64,000 bases of DNA, taken from NCBI GenBank assembly GCA_015056325.1, contig SVGL01000001.1, positions 124,001 to 188,000 of the forward strand. Reading direction: 5' to 3'. Both the position numbers and the translations under genes were made by a program. Shown one piece after another: positions 27,117 to 33,949 of this stretch. The notes beneath the pieces are model-generated. The model saw only the letters and a program-made list of their open reading frames with translations. It was not told the DNA's origin and made no database searches. How positions within the stretch are numbered: position 1 is the stretch's first letter; each line of letters opens with the position of its first letter. This stretch comes from Clostridiales bacterium. GTDB taxonomy: Bacteria; Bacillota; Clostridia; Christensenellales; Aristaeellaceae.

Positions 27117-27200
27117 TAAGGCGCCGCACCTGATTCGCGGAATCAGTGTCGGCGGTTTGGCCCCCAGGCCAAACTGGAAAAGCCTTCGGCTTTGCCACCT
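27117..27200 (-). repeat. Palindrome-rich insert H inside the amidoligase gene
   Basis: Three contiguous hairpins: CGCCGCAC...TGTCGGCG with inner TGATTC/GAATCA (27122-27154), GTTTGGCC-CCCA-GGCCAAAC (27155-27174) and AAAGCC-TTC-GGCTTT (27179-27193). It interrupts the conserved SRY...LNLHA stretch and destroys the frame. The three-hairpin plan matches the main family read from the minus strand, but the linkers are not conserved. Boundaries and orientation are approximate. Confidence 0.5.
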
Positions 27201-27403
27201 TCCCACCGCTGAACCTCCATGCGGCCTTCTCGCTGGAACGCCCGGCGCGCACGATTGAATTCCGGGCTTTCAACGGCACACTCCACGCCGGGAAGATCAA
27301 GGCCTACATCCAGCTGTGCCTCGCGATCAGCGCACAGGCCCTGACCACCAAGGCCGCCAGCCCCACCCGCCCGGTGACGGACAAGCCCAAGTACACCTTC
27401 TGC

Positions 27404-27491
27404 CGGCCATCACTGGAGATAAACTCCAGCGCTGGCTACGCTCGGCCATTGCAAGCAACGGCTGTCGCTAGTCAGCCCCTCGGGCTGACCT
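27404..27491 (-). repeat. Three-hairpin element, copy E (in-frame inside the amidoligase gene)
   Basis: Read on the minus strand: hairpin 1 GTCAGCCC-GAG-GGGCTGAC, linker TAGCGACA, hairpin 2 GCCGTTGC-TT-GCAATGGC, linker CGAGCGTAGCCAGCG, hairpin 3 CTGGAG-TTTAT-CTCCAG, then TGATGGCCGG. It lies antisense in the gene between the codons for YTF and WLLRLG, with TGC at 27401-27403 and again at 27497-27499. Unlike the other full copies it is not followed by a start codon. Confidence 0.85.
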
Positions 27492-27626
27492 CATGGTGCT
27501 GGCTCCTGCGGCTGGGCTTCATCGGCGACGAGTTCGAAACCGCCCGGACACACCTGCTTGCGAACCTGCCCGGCAACGCGGCTTGGCGGCAGGCCAGCTA
27601 ACGAATCGAAAAGGAGGAACACACAC

Positions 27627-27848
27627 ATGCCTACCACCACCTACATCATCCGCTTCGCCCACCGCGCCCCTACGCACAGCGCTCCCTATGAGGAGCAGGA
27701 GCACACCACCCTCGCCGCCGCTTGGGAATCCTTCCGGTTTTTCGCCGAGCCTGACAGCGCCGAGGTATACTCCCAAATCGAGCTGGTCGAGTACCGCTAC
27801 GCCGAAGACACCGAGCGCATGATCGCCCGGATGGAATTCAGCTTTTGA
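27627..27848 (+). CDS. Small island protein of unknown function
   Basis: A 73-residue soluble protein (MPTTTYIIRFAHRAP ... ERMIARMEFSF) with no membrane segment. SD AAAGGAGG lies 7 bases before the ATG. It looks like a single small alpha/beta domain; the last part is acidic and then Met/Arg-rich. It sits between the amidoligase remnant and the next small gene, whose leader is repeat copy B starting 4 bases after this stop. Not recognised. Intact, but it may have lost its partners. Confidence 0.6.
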   Translation: MPTTTYIIRFAHRAPTHSAPYEEQEHTTLAAAWESFRFFAEPDSAEVYSQIELVEYRYAEDTERMIARMEFSF

Positions 27849-27852
27849 ATCA

Positions 27853-27938
27853 AGGTCGGGCTTGCCCGACTAGCGAGAGGCTTTGCTTGCAATGCCCGAG
27901 CGTAGCCAGCACCGGGGCTTGTCCCCGGGGATGGCCGA
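27853..27938 (+). repeat. Three-hairpin element, copy B
   Basis: Hairpin 1 GGTCGGGC-TT-GCCCGACT, linker AGCGA, hairpin 2 GGCTTTGC-TT-GCAATGCC (one mismatch), linker CGAGCGTAGCCAGCA, hairpin 3 CCGGGG-CTTGT-CCCCGG, then GGATGGCCGA. SD AAGGAGG follows at 27944-27950 and the ATG at 27959. Confidence 0.88.
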
Positions 27939-27958
27939 AGAAGAAGGAGGACGCACAC

Positions 27959-28156
27959 ATGAAGCTTTTCATCAACGCCCAGCGCACCGGCTATTCCCCC
28001 GTCCAGATCCAGCACACCATGACCGTTGGCGAGCTGATCGCCGCGCTCGAAGAATTTGATGAGGATACCCTGGTGTTCCTCAAGCACGATGGCGGCTACA
28101 CCTAAGGCGGGATCACCTGGAGCGATCTCGAAGAGGGCGACGACGAGGACGAGTAA
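27959..28156 (+). pseudogene. Small island ORF with an in-frame stop
   Basis: Codons 1-48 encode MKLFINAQRTGYSPV... to LVFLKHDGGYT, then TAA at 28103-28105, then 16 more codons in the same frame (GGITWSDLEEGDDEDE) to a second TAA. The acidic tail reads as the natural end, so the first stop is probably a Tyr-to-ochre change. The product may still be made in 48-residue form. A leader element (copy B) and strong SD are intact. Function unknown; genes of this size ride with amidoligase modules in the same kind of island. Confidence 0.6.
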
Positions 28157-28216
28157 ACACATCCAGACTTGACTTTTCACCCGATCAGAGTGATCAATAC
28201 GACATAACGCGAACGG

Positions 28217-28303
28217 AGGTCGGGCTTGCCCCGACTAGCGATAGCCAATGCTTGCATTGGCAGAGCGTAGCCAGCACCGGGGCTTGCACCCGGGGATGGC
28301 CGA
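28217..28303 (+). repeat. Three-hairpin element, copy C
   Basis: Hairpin 1 GTCGGGC-TTG-CCCCGAC, linker TAGCGATA, hairpin 2 GCCAATGC-TT-GCATTGGC (perfect), linker AGAGCGTAGCCAGCA, hairpin 3 CCGGG-GCTTGCA-CCCGG, then GGATGGCCGA. SD AAGGAGG follows at 28311-28317 and the ATG at 28326. Confidence 0.88.
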
Positions 28304-28325
28304 AGAAATCAAGGAGGATTTTGAC

Positions 28326-28418
28326 ATGAAGTACATCGCATACGGTTCCAACATGGTACAGGAACAGATGGCATTCCGTTGCTCGGGCGCAAAGCTTATC
28401 GGCACCGGTTGGCTCTTG
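28326..28418 (+). pseudogene. Gamma-glutamylcyclotransferase (AIG2-like), N-terminal fragment
   Basis: The first 31 codons, MKYIAYGSNMVQEQM ... LIGTGWL, match the start of GGCT/AIG2-like proteins, including the YGSN substrate-loop motif. At about 28418 the reading changes abruptly into out-of-frame recombinase sequence and stops at 28503-28505. About 100 residues are missing. Together with the amidoligase remnant it suggests a former peptide-modification module. SD AAGGAGG and leader element copy C remain intact. Confidence 0.75.
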
Positions 28419-28959
28419 AATGTGCTCTTCCCATCAAATTCGCAGCACGGTGGTGGAGGAACTGCTGCTGGAAGGCATCCGGGAGATTACTTCGCTTGCC
28501 CGTGAGCGGGAGGATGAATTCGTCCGCCTGGTTATGAAGAAAAGCCGGGCTGAGTCCGACCGCAGTCTGCGCGAGAATCGCAGAGAACTGGAGCAGGCAC
28601 TCAGCCGCATTGCCAGGCTGGATGGGATCATCCAGAGGCTCTATGAGGACAATCTTGAAGGCCGCATTTCGGATGAACGCTTCGCCCGCATGTCTGCCAG
28701 CTACGAAACAGAGCAGCGTACCCTGGAAGCTCGTGTTGCCGAGCTACGGACACTCCTCGCTGATGCACAGGATAAGCAGGTGAATATTGACCGGTTCCTG
28801 GCGCTGGTTCGCAAGTATACGGATATTCAGGAATTGACATCCGAAGTGCTGCGAGAGTTCGTGGAGAAAGTTTATGTGCACCAGACGCAGCGGATTGATG
28901 GGCAGAAGGTGCAGAGACTGCAAATCCTCTACAACTGCATTGGGGAGTTCAAAGCATAA
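28419..28959 (+). pseudogene. Large serine recombinase, C-terminal fragment
   Basis: Residues from HQIRSTVVEELLLEGIREIT to LQILYNCIGEFKA match the C-terminal coiled-coil/DUF4368 region of large serine recombinases carried by integrative elements. Seen are a long Glu/Arg-rich helix with LARLDGIIQRLYEDNLEG-like wording, GRISDERFARMSASYE, and LREFVEKVYVHQ. The N-terminal catalytic resolvase domain (with its Ser nucleophile), the recombinase domain and the zinc ribbon are missing. A deletion fused this tail to the GGCT fragment. It cannot be active. Confidence 0.85.
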
Positions 28960-28967
28960 CCAGATAC

Positions 28968-29011
28968 AAAAAAGGCATAGCCGCAGTAAAGTTGCGACTA
29001 TGCCAGTTTTT
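28968..29011. terminator. Bidirectional terminator between recombinase tail and glgP
   Basis: GGCATAGCCGCA pairs with TGCGACTATGCC; AAAAAA on the left and TTTTT on the right serve both strands. Confidence 0.85.
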
Positions 29012-29068
29012 GTGTGGATTGGGAATCCCTAAGGGGAATGCCCTTGAGGGAGAGCTTTTGCGTGCTTA

Positions 29069-31408
29069 TCACACGTGCCAGATCTCATCCGCGTATTGAC
29101 GGATAGTACGATCCGACGAGAACTTGCCCGCGCTGGCGACGTTCATCAGGCACTTTTTGCTAAAGGCGATGCGGTCGCGGTAGTCACGGTTGCACTGGAG
29201 CTTCTGCTCCATGTAGGAGTTGAAATCGTGCAGGACAAAGTAGTGGTCGGGCTGGTGCCAGGAAGCGCCCACCAGGATGGAGGAAGCCAGCTCCTTGAGC
29301 ATGCCATCCTCGTCGGGGAAGGTACCGTCCACCAGGCTGTCCAGCACCCGGGCAACGTCGGCATCGGCCTTGTAGATCGCGCGAGGATCGTAGTTCGCTT
29401 TGATGGCGTTGATCTCGTCCACCGTCGCGCCGAAGATGTAGTTGTTCTCCCGGCCCGCCTGCTCGGCAATCTCGATGTTCGCGCCGTCAAAGGTGCCCAG
29501 GGTCACCGCACCGTTGAGCATCAGCTTCATGTTGCCGGTGCCGGAGGCCTCGGTGCCCGCAGGGCTTATCTGCTCAGACACGTCGGCGGCAGGGATGATC
29601 TTCTCCGCCCAGGAGCAGTTGTAGTTCTGCACGAACACCACCTTCAGCAGGTGAGAGGTTTCAGGATCGTTGTTCACCTTGTCGGCGATCATGTTGATCA
29701 GCTTGATGACGGCCTTGGCGCGGGCGTAGCCTGCAGCGGCCTTCGCGCCAAAGATGTAGGCGGTGGGGGTGAAGTCGGTCAGGCTGCCGTCCTTGAGCTT
29801 GTAGTAGATGTTCAGGATGGACAGCGCGTTCATGAACTGGCGCTTGTACTCGTGCAGACGCTTGACCTGGATGTCGAAGATCATGTCGGGGTCGAGCTTG
29901 ACGCCTTCCTTCTTGAGGATCTCGGCGGCCAGCTGCTCCTTCTTCTCCCGCTTGACGGCGATGAAGTCCTGAGCCAGGGTGTCGTCAATCAAGGGCTTGA
30001 GCTCCTCCAGCTGGAACAGGTCGGTCATGAAGCCCTCGCCGATGCGGCTCTCGATCAGCTTCGTCAGCTCAGGGTTGCACAGGCCCAGCCAGCGGCGCTG
30101 GGTGATGCCGTTGGTCTTGTTCTGGAAGCGCTCGGGGTACACGGCGTACCAGTCGGCGAACACGTCGTCCTTGAGGATCTCGGAGTGAATGGCGGCCACG
30201 CCGTTGGTGGCATAGGAGGCATACACTGCCAGCTGAGCCATGTGGATCTGGTTGTCCCACAGGATGCAGCGGGTCTTCTTGACCTCAAAGCCCTTCTCGT
30301 ACATCTCGGCTTTGAACTTGTCGTTGATCATGTGGACGATCTGGACAATCTCCGGGCACACGGAGGCCATCAGGTCGGCGTCCCACTTTTCCAGGGCCTC
30401 CTGCATGACGGTGTGGTTGGTGTAGGCGAAGGTCTCGCGGGCGATCTGGAAGGCCGCCTCGAAGGTGAAGTCATCCTCCATCAGCAGACGGATGAGCTCG
30501 GGAATCGCCATAACCGGGTGGGTGTCGTTCAGCTGAACAGCATGCTCCTGCACGAACCAGGCATAGTCGTCACCGTGACGCTCCTTGTAGGAACGCAGCA
30601 TATCCTGCAGGGAAGCGCTCACCAGCACGTACTGCTGCTTGATGCGCATCTGCTTGCCCTCACGGCGGGAGTCGTTGGGGTAGAGGAACTTGACGATGTC
30701 CTCGGCGCGGTTGCGGTCGGCGGCGGCCTGCTCGTAGCGCTGCTCGTTGAACTGGAAGAAGTCAACGGCCTTGATGGGCTCGGTCTGCCACAGGCGCAGG
30801 GTGCCGATGTTCTTGGCGCCGTAGCCGATGATGGGCATATCGTAGGGCACGGCCATGACGTCGCCGGTGGCCATCTTGACGATGACGGCCTTATCCAGGC
30901 GGCGGATGGACCACGGATCGCCGAACTTGGCCCAATCGTCAGGGGACTCCACCTGACGGCCGTCCTCGAAGGACTGCTTGAACAGGCCGTACTTGTAGCG
31001 CAGGCCGTAACCGGTCATGGGCACGTCGATGGTGACGGCGGAATCCAGAAAGCAGGCAGCCAGACGGCCCAGGCCGCCGTTGCCGAAGGCGTCATCCTCG
31101 ATGTCTTCCATCATGGTGATATCCACGCCGCGCTCAGAGAGAAGCTTTTTCACCTCGTCCAGGTAGCCCAGGCAGTACAGGTTGTTGTACACCATGCGGC
31201 CCATCAGATACTCCGAGGACATGTAGTAGGCCTGGCGCTTGCCGGCGCGATCCTCCTCGCACTTGGCCCAGGTGGGGGACAGGGCGATCATCGCGGCGGT
31301 GGAGATGGCGTTGTGCAGCTGGGTGGCGCTGGCCTTCTCCAGGGAAATATGGTCATTCATCATCAGCAGGGATTCAGCCTGCTGGAGCAGCTGGGATGCG
31401 GTCAACAT
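29069..31408 (-). CDS. glgP: Glycogen/maltodextrin phosphorylase
   Basis: A 779-residue pyridoxal-phosphate enzyme that releases glucose-1-phosphate from alpha-1,4-glucans. Recognisable segments are GNGGLGRLAACFLDS, YGLRYKYGLFKQ, VQLNDTHPVMAIPELIRLLMED, NKTNGITQRRWL, VKRLHEYKRQ, and EASGTGNMKLMLNG near the C-terminus, where the PLP-binding Lys lies. Length and order are normal. The gene follows malQ by 41 bases, so maltodextrins entering through MalEFG would be rearranged by MalQ and phosphorolysed here. SD GGAGG precedes the ATG. Confidence 0.96.
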   Translation of the reverse strand: MLTASQLLQQAESLLMMNDHISLEKASATQLHNAISTAAMIALSPTWAKCEEDRAGKRQAYYMSSEYLMGRMVYNNLYCLGYLDEVKKLLSERGVDITMMEDIEDDAFGNGGLGRLAACFLDSAVTIDVPMTGYGLRYKYGLFKQSFEDGRQVESPDDWAKFGDPWSIRRLDKAVIVKMATGDVMAVPYDMPIIGYGAKNIGTLRLWQTEPIKAVDFFQFNEQRYEQAAADRNRAEDIVKFLYPNDSRREGKQMRIKQQYVLVSASLQDMLRSYKERHGDDYAWFVQEHAVQLNDTHPVMAIPELIRLLMEDDFTFEAAFQIARETFAYTNHTVMQEALEKWDADLMASVCPEIVQIVHMINDKFKAEMYEKGFEVKKTRCILWDNQIHMAQLAVYASYATNGVAAIHSEILKDDVFADWYAVYPERFQNKTNGITQRRWLGLCNPELTKLIESRIGEGFMTDLFQLEELKPLIDDTLAQDFIAVKREKKEQLAAEILKKEGVKLDPDMIFDIQVKRLHEYKRQFMNALSILNIYYKLKDGSLTDFTPTAYIFGAKAAAGYARAKAVIKLINMIADKVNNDPETSHLLKVVFVQNYNCSWAEKIIPAADVSEQISPAGTEASGTGNMKLMLNGAVTLGTFDGANIEIAEQAGRENNYIFGATVDEINAIKANYDPRAIYKADADVARVLDSLVDGTFPDEDGMLKELASSILVGASWHQPDHYFVLHDFNSYMEQKLQCNRDYRDRIAFSKKCLMNVASAGKFSSDRTIRQYADEIWHV

Positions 31409-31449
31409 TCAGAAACCTCCAGGATTCTATTCAGATTAGGAATGATGAA

Positions 31450-32934
31450 TTAGATGCGCTTCCCCTTGACATTCATGGCATACAGGTGGGCGGCCAGCAC
31501 ATCGTCAGCGGCGCCGGGCTTCATGCGCCAGGCCCAGTTGCCGCCGGCAGAGCCGGGCAGGTTCATGCGGGCCTCGCCGTCCAGGTGCAGCACGTCCTGC
31601 ATGGGCAGCATGGCGGTGTCGCAGGGGGAGGAAATAACGCAGTCCATGAAGAGCTCCACGCCTTCTTCGGCGGTCTTGAAGTCGCCCAGGTAATCCTTGG
31701 CGGACTGGATGGTCGCCTCGTCCATGGTATTCAGCCAGCCGATGGTGGTGTCGTTGTCATGGGTGCCGGTGTAGGCGACGTAGTTCTCCGTCCAGTTACC
31801 GGGGAAATGCTGGTTGTCATCGCCGTCGCTGCCGCCGCCAAAGCCGAAGGTCGCCACCTTCATGCCAGGGTAGCCCACGAACTTGAGCAGACGGGCCACG
31901 CGCTCGTTCTGCACACCCAGGTCTTCGGCGATGATGTTCAGGCCGGGCAGTTCTTTCCAGAAGGTTTCAAACAGTCGCTTGCCGGGGCCGGGCACCCATG
32001 CACCGGTCTTGGCGGTGGGGGCGCCGTAGGGGATGGAGTAGTAGTTGGCAAAGCCGATGAAGTGATCAACGCGCACCAGGTCGTACATCTTGCCCATGGC
32101 GCGCATGCGCTCCACCCACCAGCCGTAGTTGTCCTCGTACAGGCCGTTCCAGTCGTACAGGGGGTTTCCCCAGAGCTGGCCGTCCTCGGAGAAGCAGTCC
32201 GGCGGAACGCCTGCTACACGGGTGGAGATGCGGTTCTTGTCCAGCTGGAAGACCTCGGGGTGCGTCCAGGTGTCGGCGGAATCCTCGGCACAGTAGATGG
32301 GCATGTCGCCGAAGAGCTCGATGCCGTTCTCATTGCAGTACTTCTTCAGCGCAAACCACTGCTTGAAGAAGATGTACTGGCAGAAGATGTGGTAGCGCAC
32401 TTCCACGTCCAGATCGGCGCGGTACTTGGCGACCGCCTCGGGCTCGCGCAGGACGATGGCACGATCGGGCCACTTGGTCCACATATTGTTGCTAAAGGAG
32501 CGCTTCACGGCGGTGAACAGGGCGAAGTCCTCCACCCAGTCGTTCTCCTTCACGAAGGCAGCCAGTTCATCGGCCAGCTTGGCTTCGCTCTCCTCAAAGG
32601 CACGGCGCAGCAGGCCTTCCTTGTTCCAGCGGACGGCGTCAAACTCGACCTTCTCCTCCTGGGAGGGGATATACAGATCGCCGGGGTTGAGGGTCAGCAG
32701 ACCTTGGTCAGCCAGGGTCTCCAGGTCGATCAGCATGGGGTTGCCCGCGAACACGCTGGAGGACTGATAGGGGCTCTCGCCGTAGCCGGTGGGGCCCATG
32801 GGCAGCACCTGCCAGACCTTCATGCCGGCTTTCTTCAGGAAGTCGGCAAAGGCGTAGGCTTCCTTGCCCAGGGTACCGATGCCGCCCGCGCCGGGCAGGG
32901 AGGAGATATGCAGCAGCAGACCGCTCTTACGCAT
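31450..32934 (-). CDS. malQ: 4-alpha-glucanotransferase (amylomaltase)
   Basis: A 494-residue GH77 enzyme that transfers alpha-1,4-glucan segments between acceptors. N-terminal RKSGLLLHISSLPG, then YQSSSVFAGNPMLIDL, nucleophile Asp in VRVDHFIGF, acid/base Glu in IIAEDLG, and YTGTHDNDTTIGW. Two in-frame ATGs lie four codons apart; the first is fused to the SD (AAAGGATG), so I take the second at 32934. A promoter-proximal palindrome GGAAACGTTTCC lies 50 bases upstream, giving malQ-glgP separate control from malEFG. Confidence 0.95.
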   Translation of the reverse strand: MRKSGLLLHISSLPGAGGIGTLGKEAYAFADFLKKAGMKVWQVLPMGPTGYGESPYQSSSVFAGNPMLIDLETLADQGLLTLNPGDLYIPSQEEKVEFDAVRWNKEGLLRRAFEESEAKLADELAAFVKENDWVEDFALFTAVKRSFSNNMWTKWPDRAIVLREPEAVAKYRADLDVEVRYHIFCQYIFFKQWFALKKYCNENGIELFGDMPIYCAEDSADTWTHPEVFQLDKNRISTRVAGVPPDCFSEDGQLWGNPLYDWNGLYEDNYGWWVERMRAMGKMYDLVRVDHFIGFANYYSIPYGAPTAKTGAWVPGPGKRLFETFWKELPGLNIIAEDLGVQNERVARLLKFVGYPGMKVATFGFGGGSDGDDNQHFPGNWTENYVAYTGTHDNDTTIGWLNTMDEATIQSAKDYLGDFKTAEEGVELFMDCVISSPCDTAMLPMQDVLHLDGEARMNLPGSAGGNWAWRMKPGAADDVLAAHLYAMNVKGKRI

Positions 32935-32982
32935 TGGTGGATTCATCCTTTCAGGTCATTTGTCATGGAATTGTAGCGTTAT

Positions 32983-32994
32983 GGAAACGTTTCC
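32983..32994 (-). promoter_or_regulatory. LacI-family operator upstream of malQ
   Basis: GGAAACGTTTCC, a perfect 12-bp palindrome with the central CG typical of LacI-family (MalR/CcpA-type) operators. It lies just upstream of a TACAAT -10-like box on the minus strand. The LacI regulator at 36639-37652 is the obvious candidate; CcpA is the alternative. Confidence 0.75.
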
Positions 32995-33121
32995 GAAAAA
33001 AATCGAAAGAAAGGCGGGAACAGGATCCCGCTTCTTAATGGATATTCGGCACAGGCGCAGAAAATCCTGCTGAAAATGGCGAAAAGTACGGAAAAAGTTG
33101 CATTCTGAAAGGCTGTCCGGT

Positions 33122-33949
33122 TCAGCCTTTGACCGAGCCCGAGGTAATGCCCTCCACATAGAAGCGCTGCATGATGATGAACAGCACCGAGATGGGAATG
33201 GACACGATCACACCGGCTGCGCAGAACTGGGCGAAGTAGCGGTTGCGGTTCACCTTGTCCACCAGGGAGAAAAGACCCAGGGCGACAGTCTTGTCCGCAG
33301 CTACGCCGGAGGACATGATGAGTGACGCGTACACAAAGTCCATCCATGGGTAGAGGAAGGAGCTGATGACCGTGTAGACCACAATGGGTTTCGACAGCGG
33401 CAGAATAATGCGGGTGAAGACGATCCACTCGTTGGCGCCCTCAACCCAGGCGGCCTCCCGCAGAGAAGAACTCACCGTGTCAAAGAAGCCCTTGGCGATC
33501 AGGTAATCCAGCCCTGCGCTGGCGCTGTACACGATGACGAGGCCGGTCAGGCTGTTGGTCAGTCCTGCTTCACGCAGGATGAAGTACACCGCGATCATCC
33601 CCAGGAAACCCGGAAACAGATTTAGGAGGATGGCGGTGTTCATCAGCCCGCGGCGTCCACGGAAGCGCAGGAAAGACATGGCATAGGCCGTCATCAGAAC
33701 AAAGGCGGTGGAGATGACGCAGGTGAAAATGGCAACGATCAGCGTATTGGTAAACCACCTGGGGAAGTTGCTCACGCTGTCCGGGTGTAGGAGCTCCGCG
33801 TAGTGGTGCAGGGTGTATTCCTCCGGGAAGAAACGGGTGATGTTGGGGCCTTCGTCCACGCCGAAGGAGGTCAGCACCAGCCACAGAATCGGCAGCAGCC
33901 ACAGTGCCGCCAGCAGCGTCAGCAGCGCATGATGCAAGAAGCTCTTCAT
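33122..33949 (-). CDS. malG: Maltodextrin ABC permease, MalG type
   Basis: A 275-residue inner-membrane permease with six transmembrane helices. The coupling loop near residues 165-190 is SLREAAWVEGANEWIVFTRIILP (EAA motif), and the C-terminus ends QRFYVEGITSGSVKG as in MalG, where the tail reaches MalE. The start ATG overlaps the malF stop (ATGA), so the two are translated together. It forms the channel with MalF; the ATPase is not encoded here and is probably a shared MsmX-type ATPase elsewhere. Confidence 0.92.
   Translation of the reverse strand: MKSFLHHALLTLLAALWLLPILWLVLTSFGVDEGPNITRFFPEEYTLHHYAELLHPDSVSNFPRWFTNTLIVAIFTCVISTAFVLMTAYAMSFLRFRGRRGLMNTAILLNLFPGFLGMIAVYFILREAGLTNSLTGLVIVYSASAGLDYLIAKGFFDTVSSSLREAAWVEGANEWIVFTRIILPLSKPIVVYTVISSFLYPWMDFVYASLIMSSGVAADKTVALGLFSLVDKVNRNRYFAQFCAAGVIVSIPISVLFIIMQRFYVEGITSGSVKG

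Larger units (their letters stand above)
26453..27601 (+). pseudogene. Amidoligase family gene, broken by frameshifts and hairpin insertions
   Basis: Fragments in three frames add up to one protein of the Amidoligase_2 (GCS-like COOH-NH2 ligase) family. They are MKNQTFGIEIETTG (ATP-grasp-like GCS start), FGTTARYVG, MPDGCKWVVERDAS, DIEMVQEVVRALREAG, SCGIHVHVG (conserved His pair), LNLHAAF, IEFRAFNGTLHAGKI and WLLRLGFIGDEF to the end. Two single-base frameshifts lie near 26535 and 26570. Three palindrome-rich inserts lie at about 26673-26765, 27117-27200 and 27404-27491; the first and third keep frame, while the second brings a stop at 27117-27119. SD AAAGGAG is intact. The intact family ligates amines to carboxylates of peptides; this copy cannot make a full protein unless the frameshifts are sequencing errors. 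Confidence 0.85.

Noticed and set aside
27853-28303. Copies B and C as a CRISPR array or direct repeats
   Set aside because: Only two copies, with differing stems, 270 bases apart and with a gene between; no repeat-spacer pattern and no cas genes.
29075-31453. 792-codon open frame antisense to glgP (and similar long antisense frames over groEL, GH31 and the exporter genes)
   Set aside because: GC-rich codon usage leaves long open frames on the opposite strand; composition is His/Leu/Val/Gly-rich without domains and no ribosome site precedes them.
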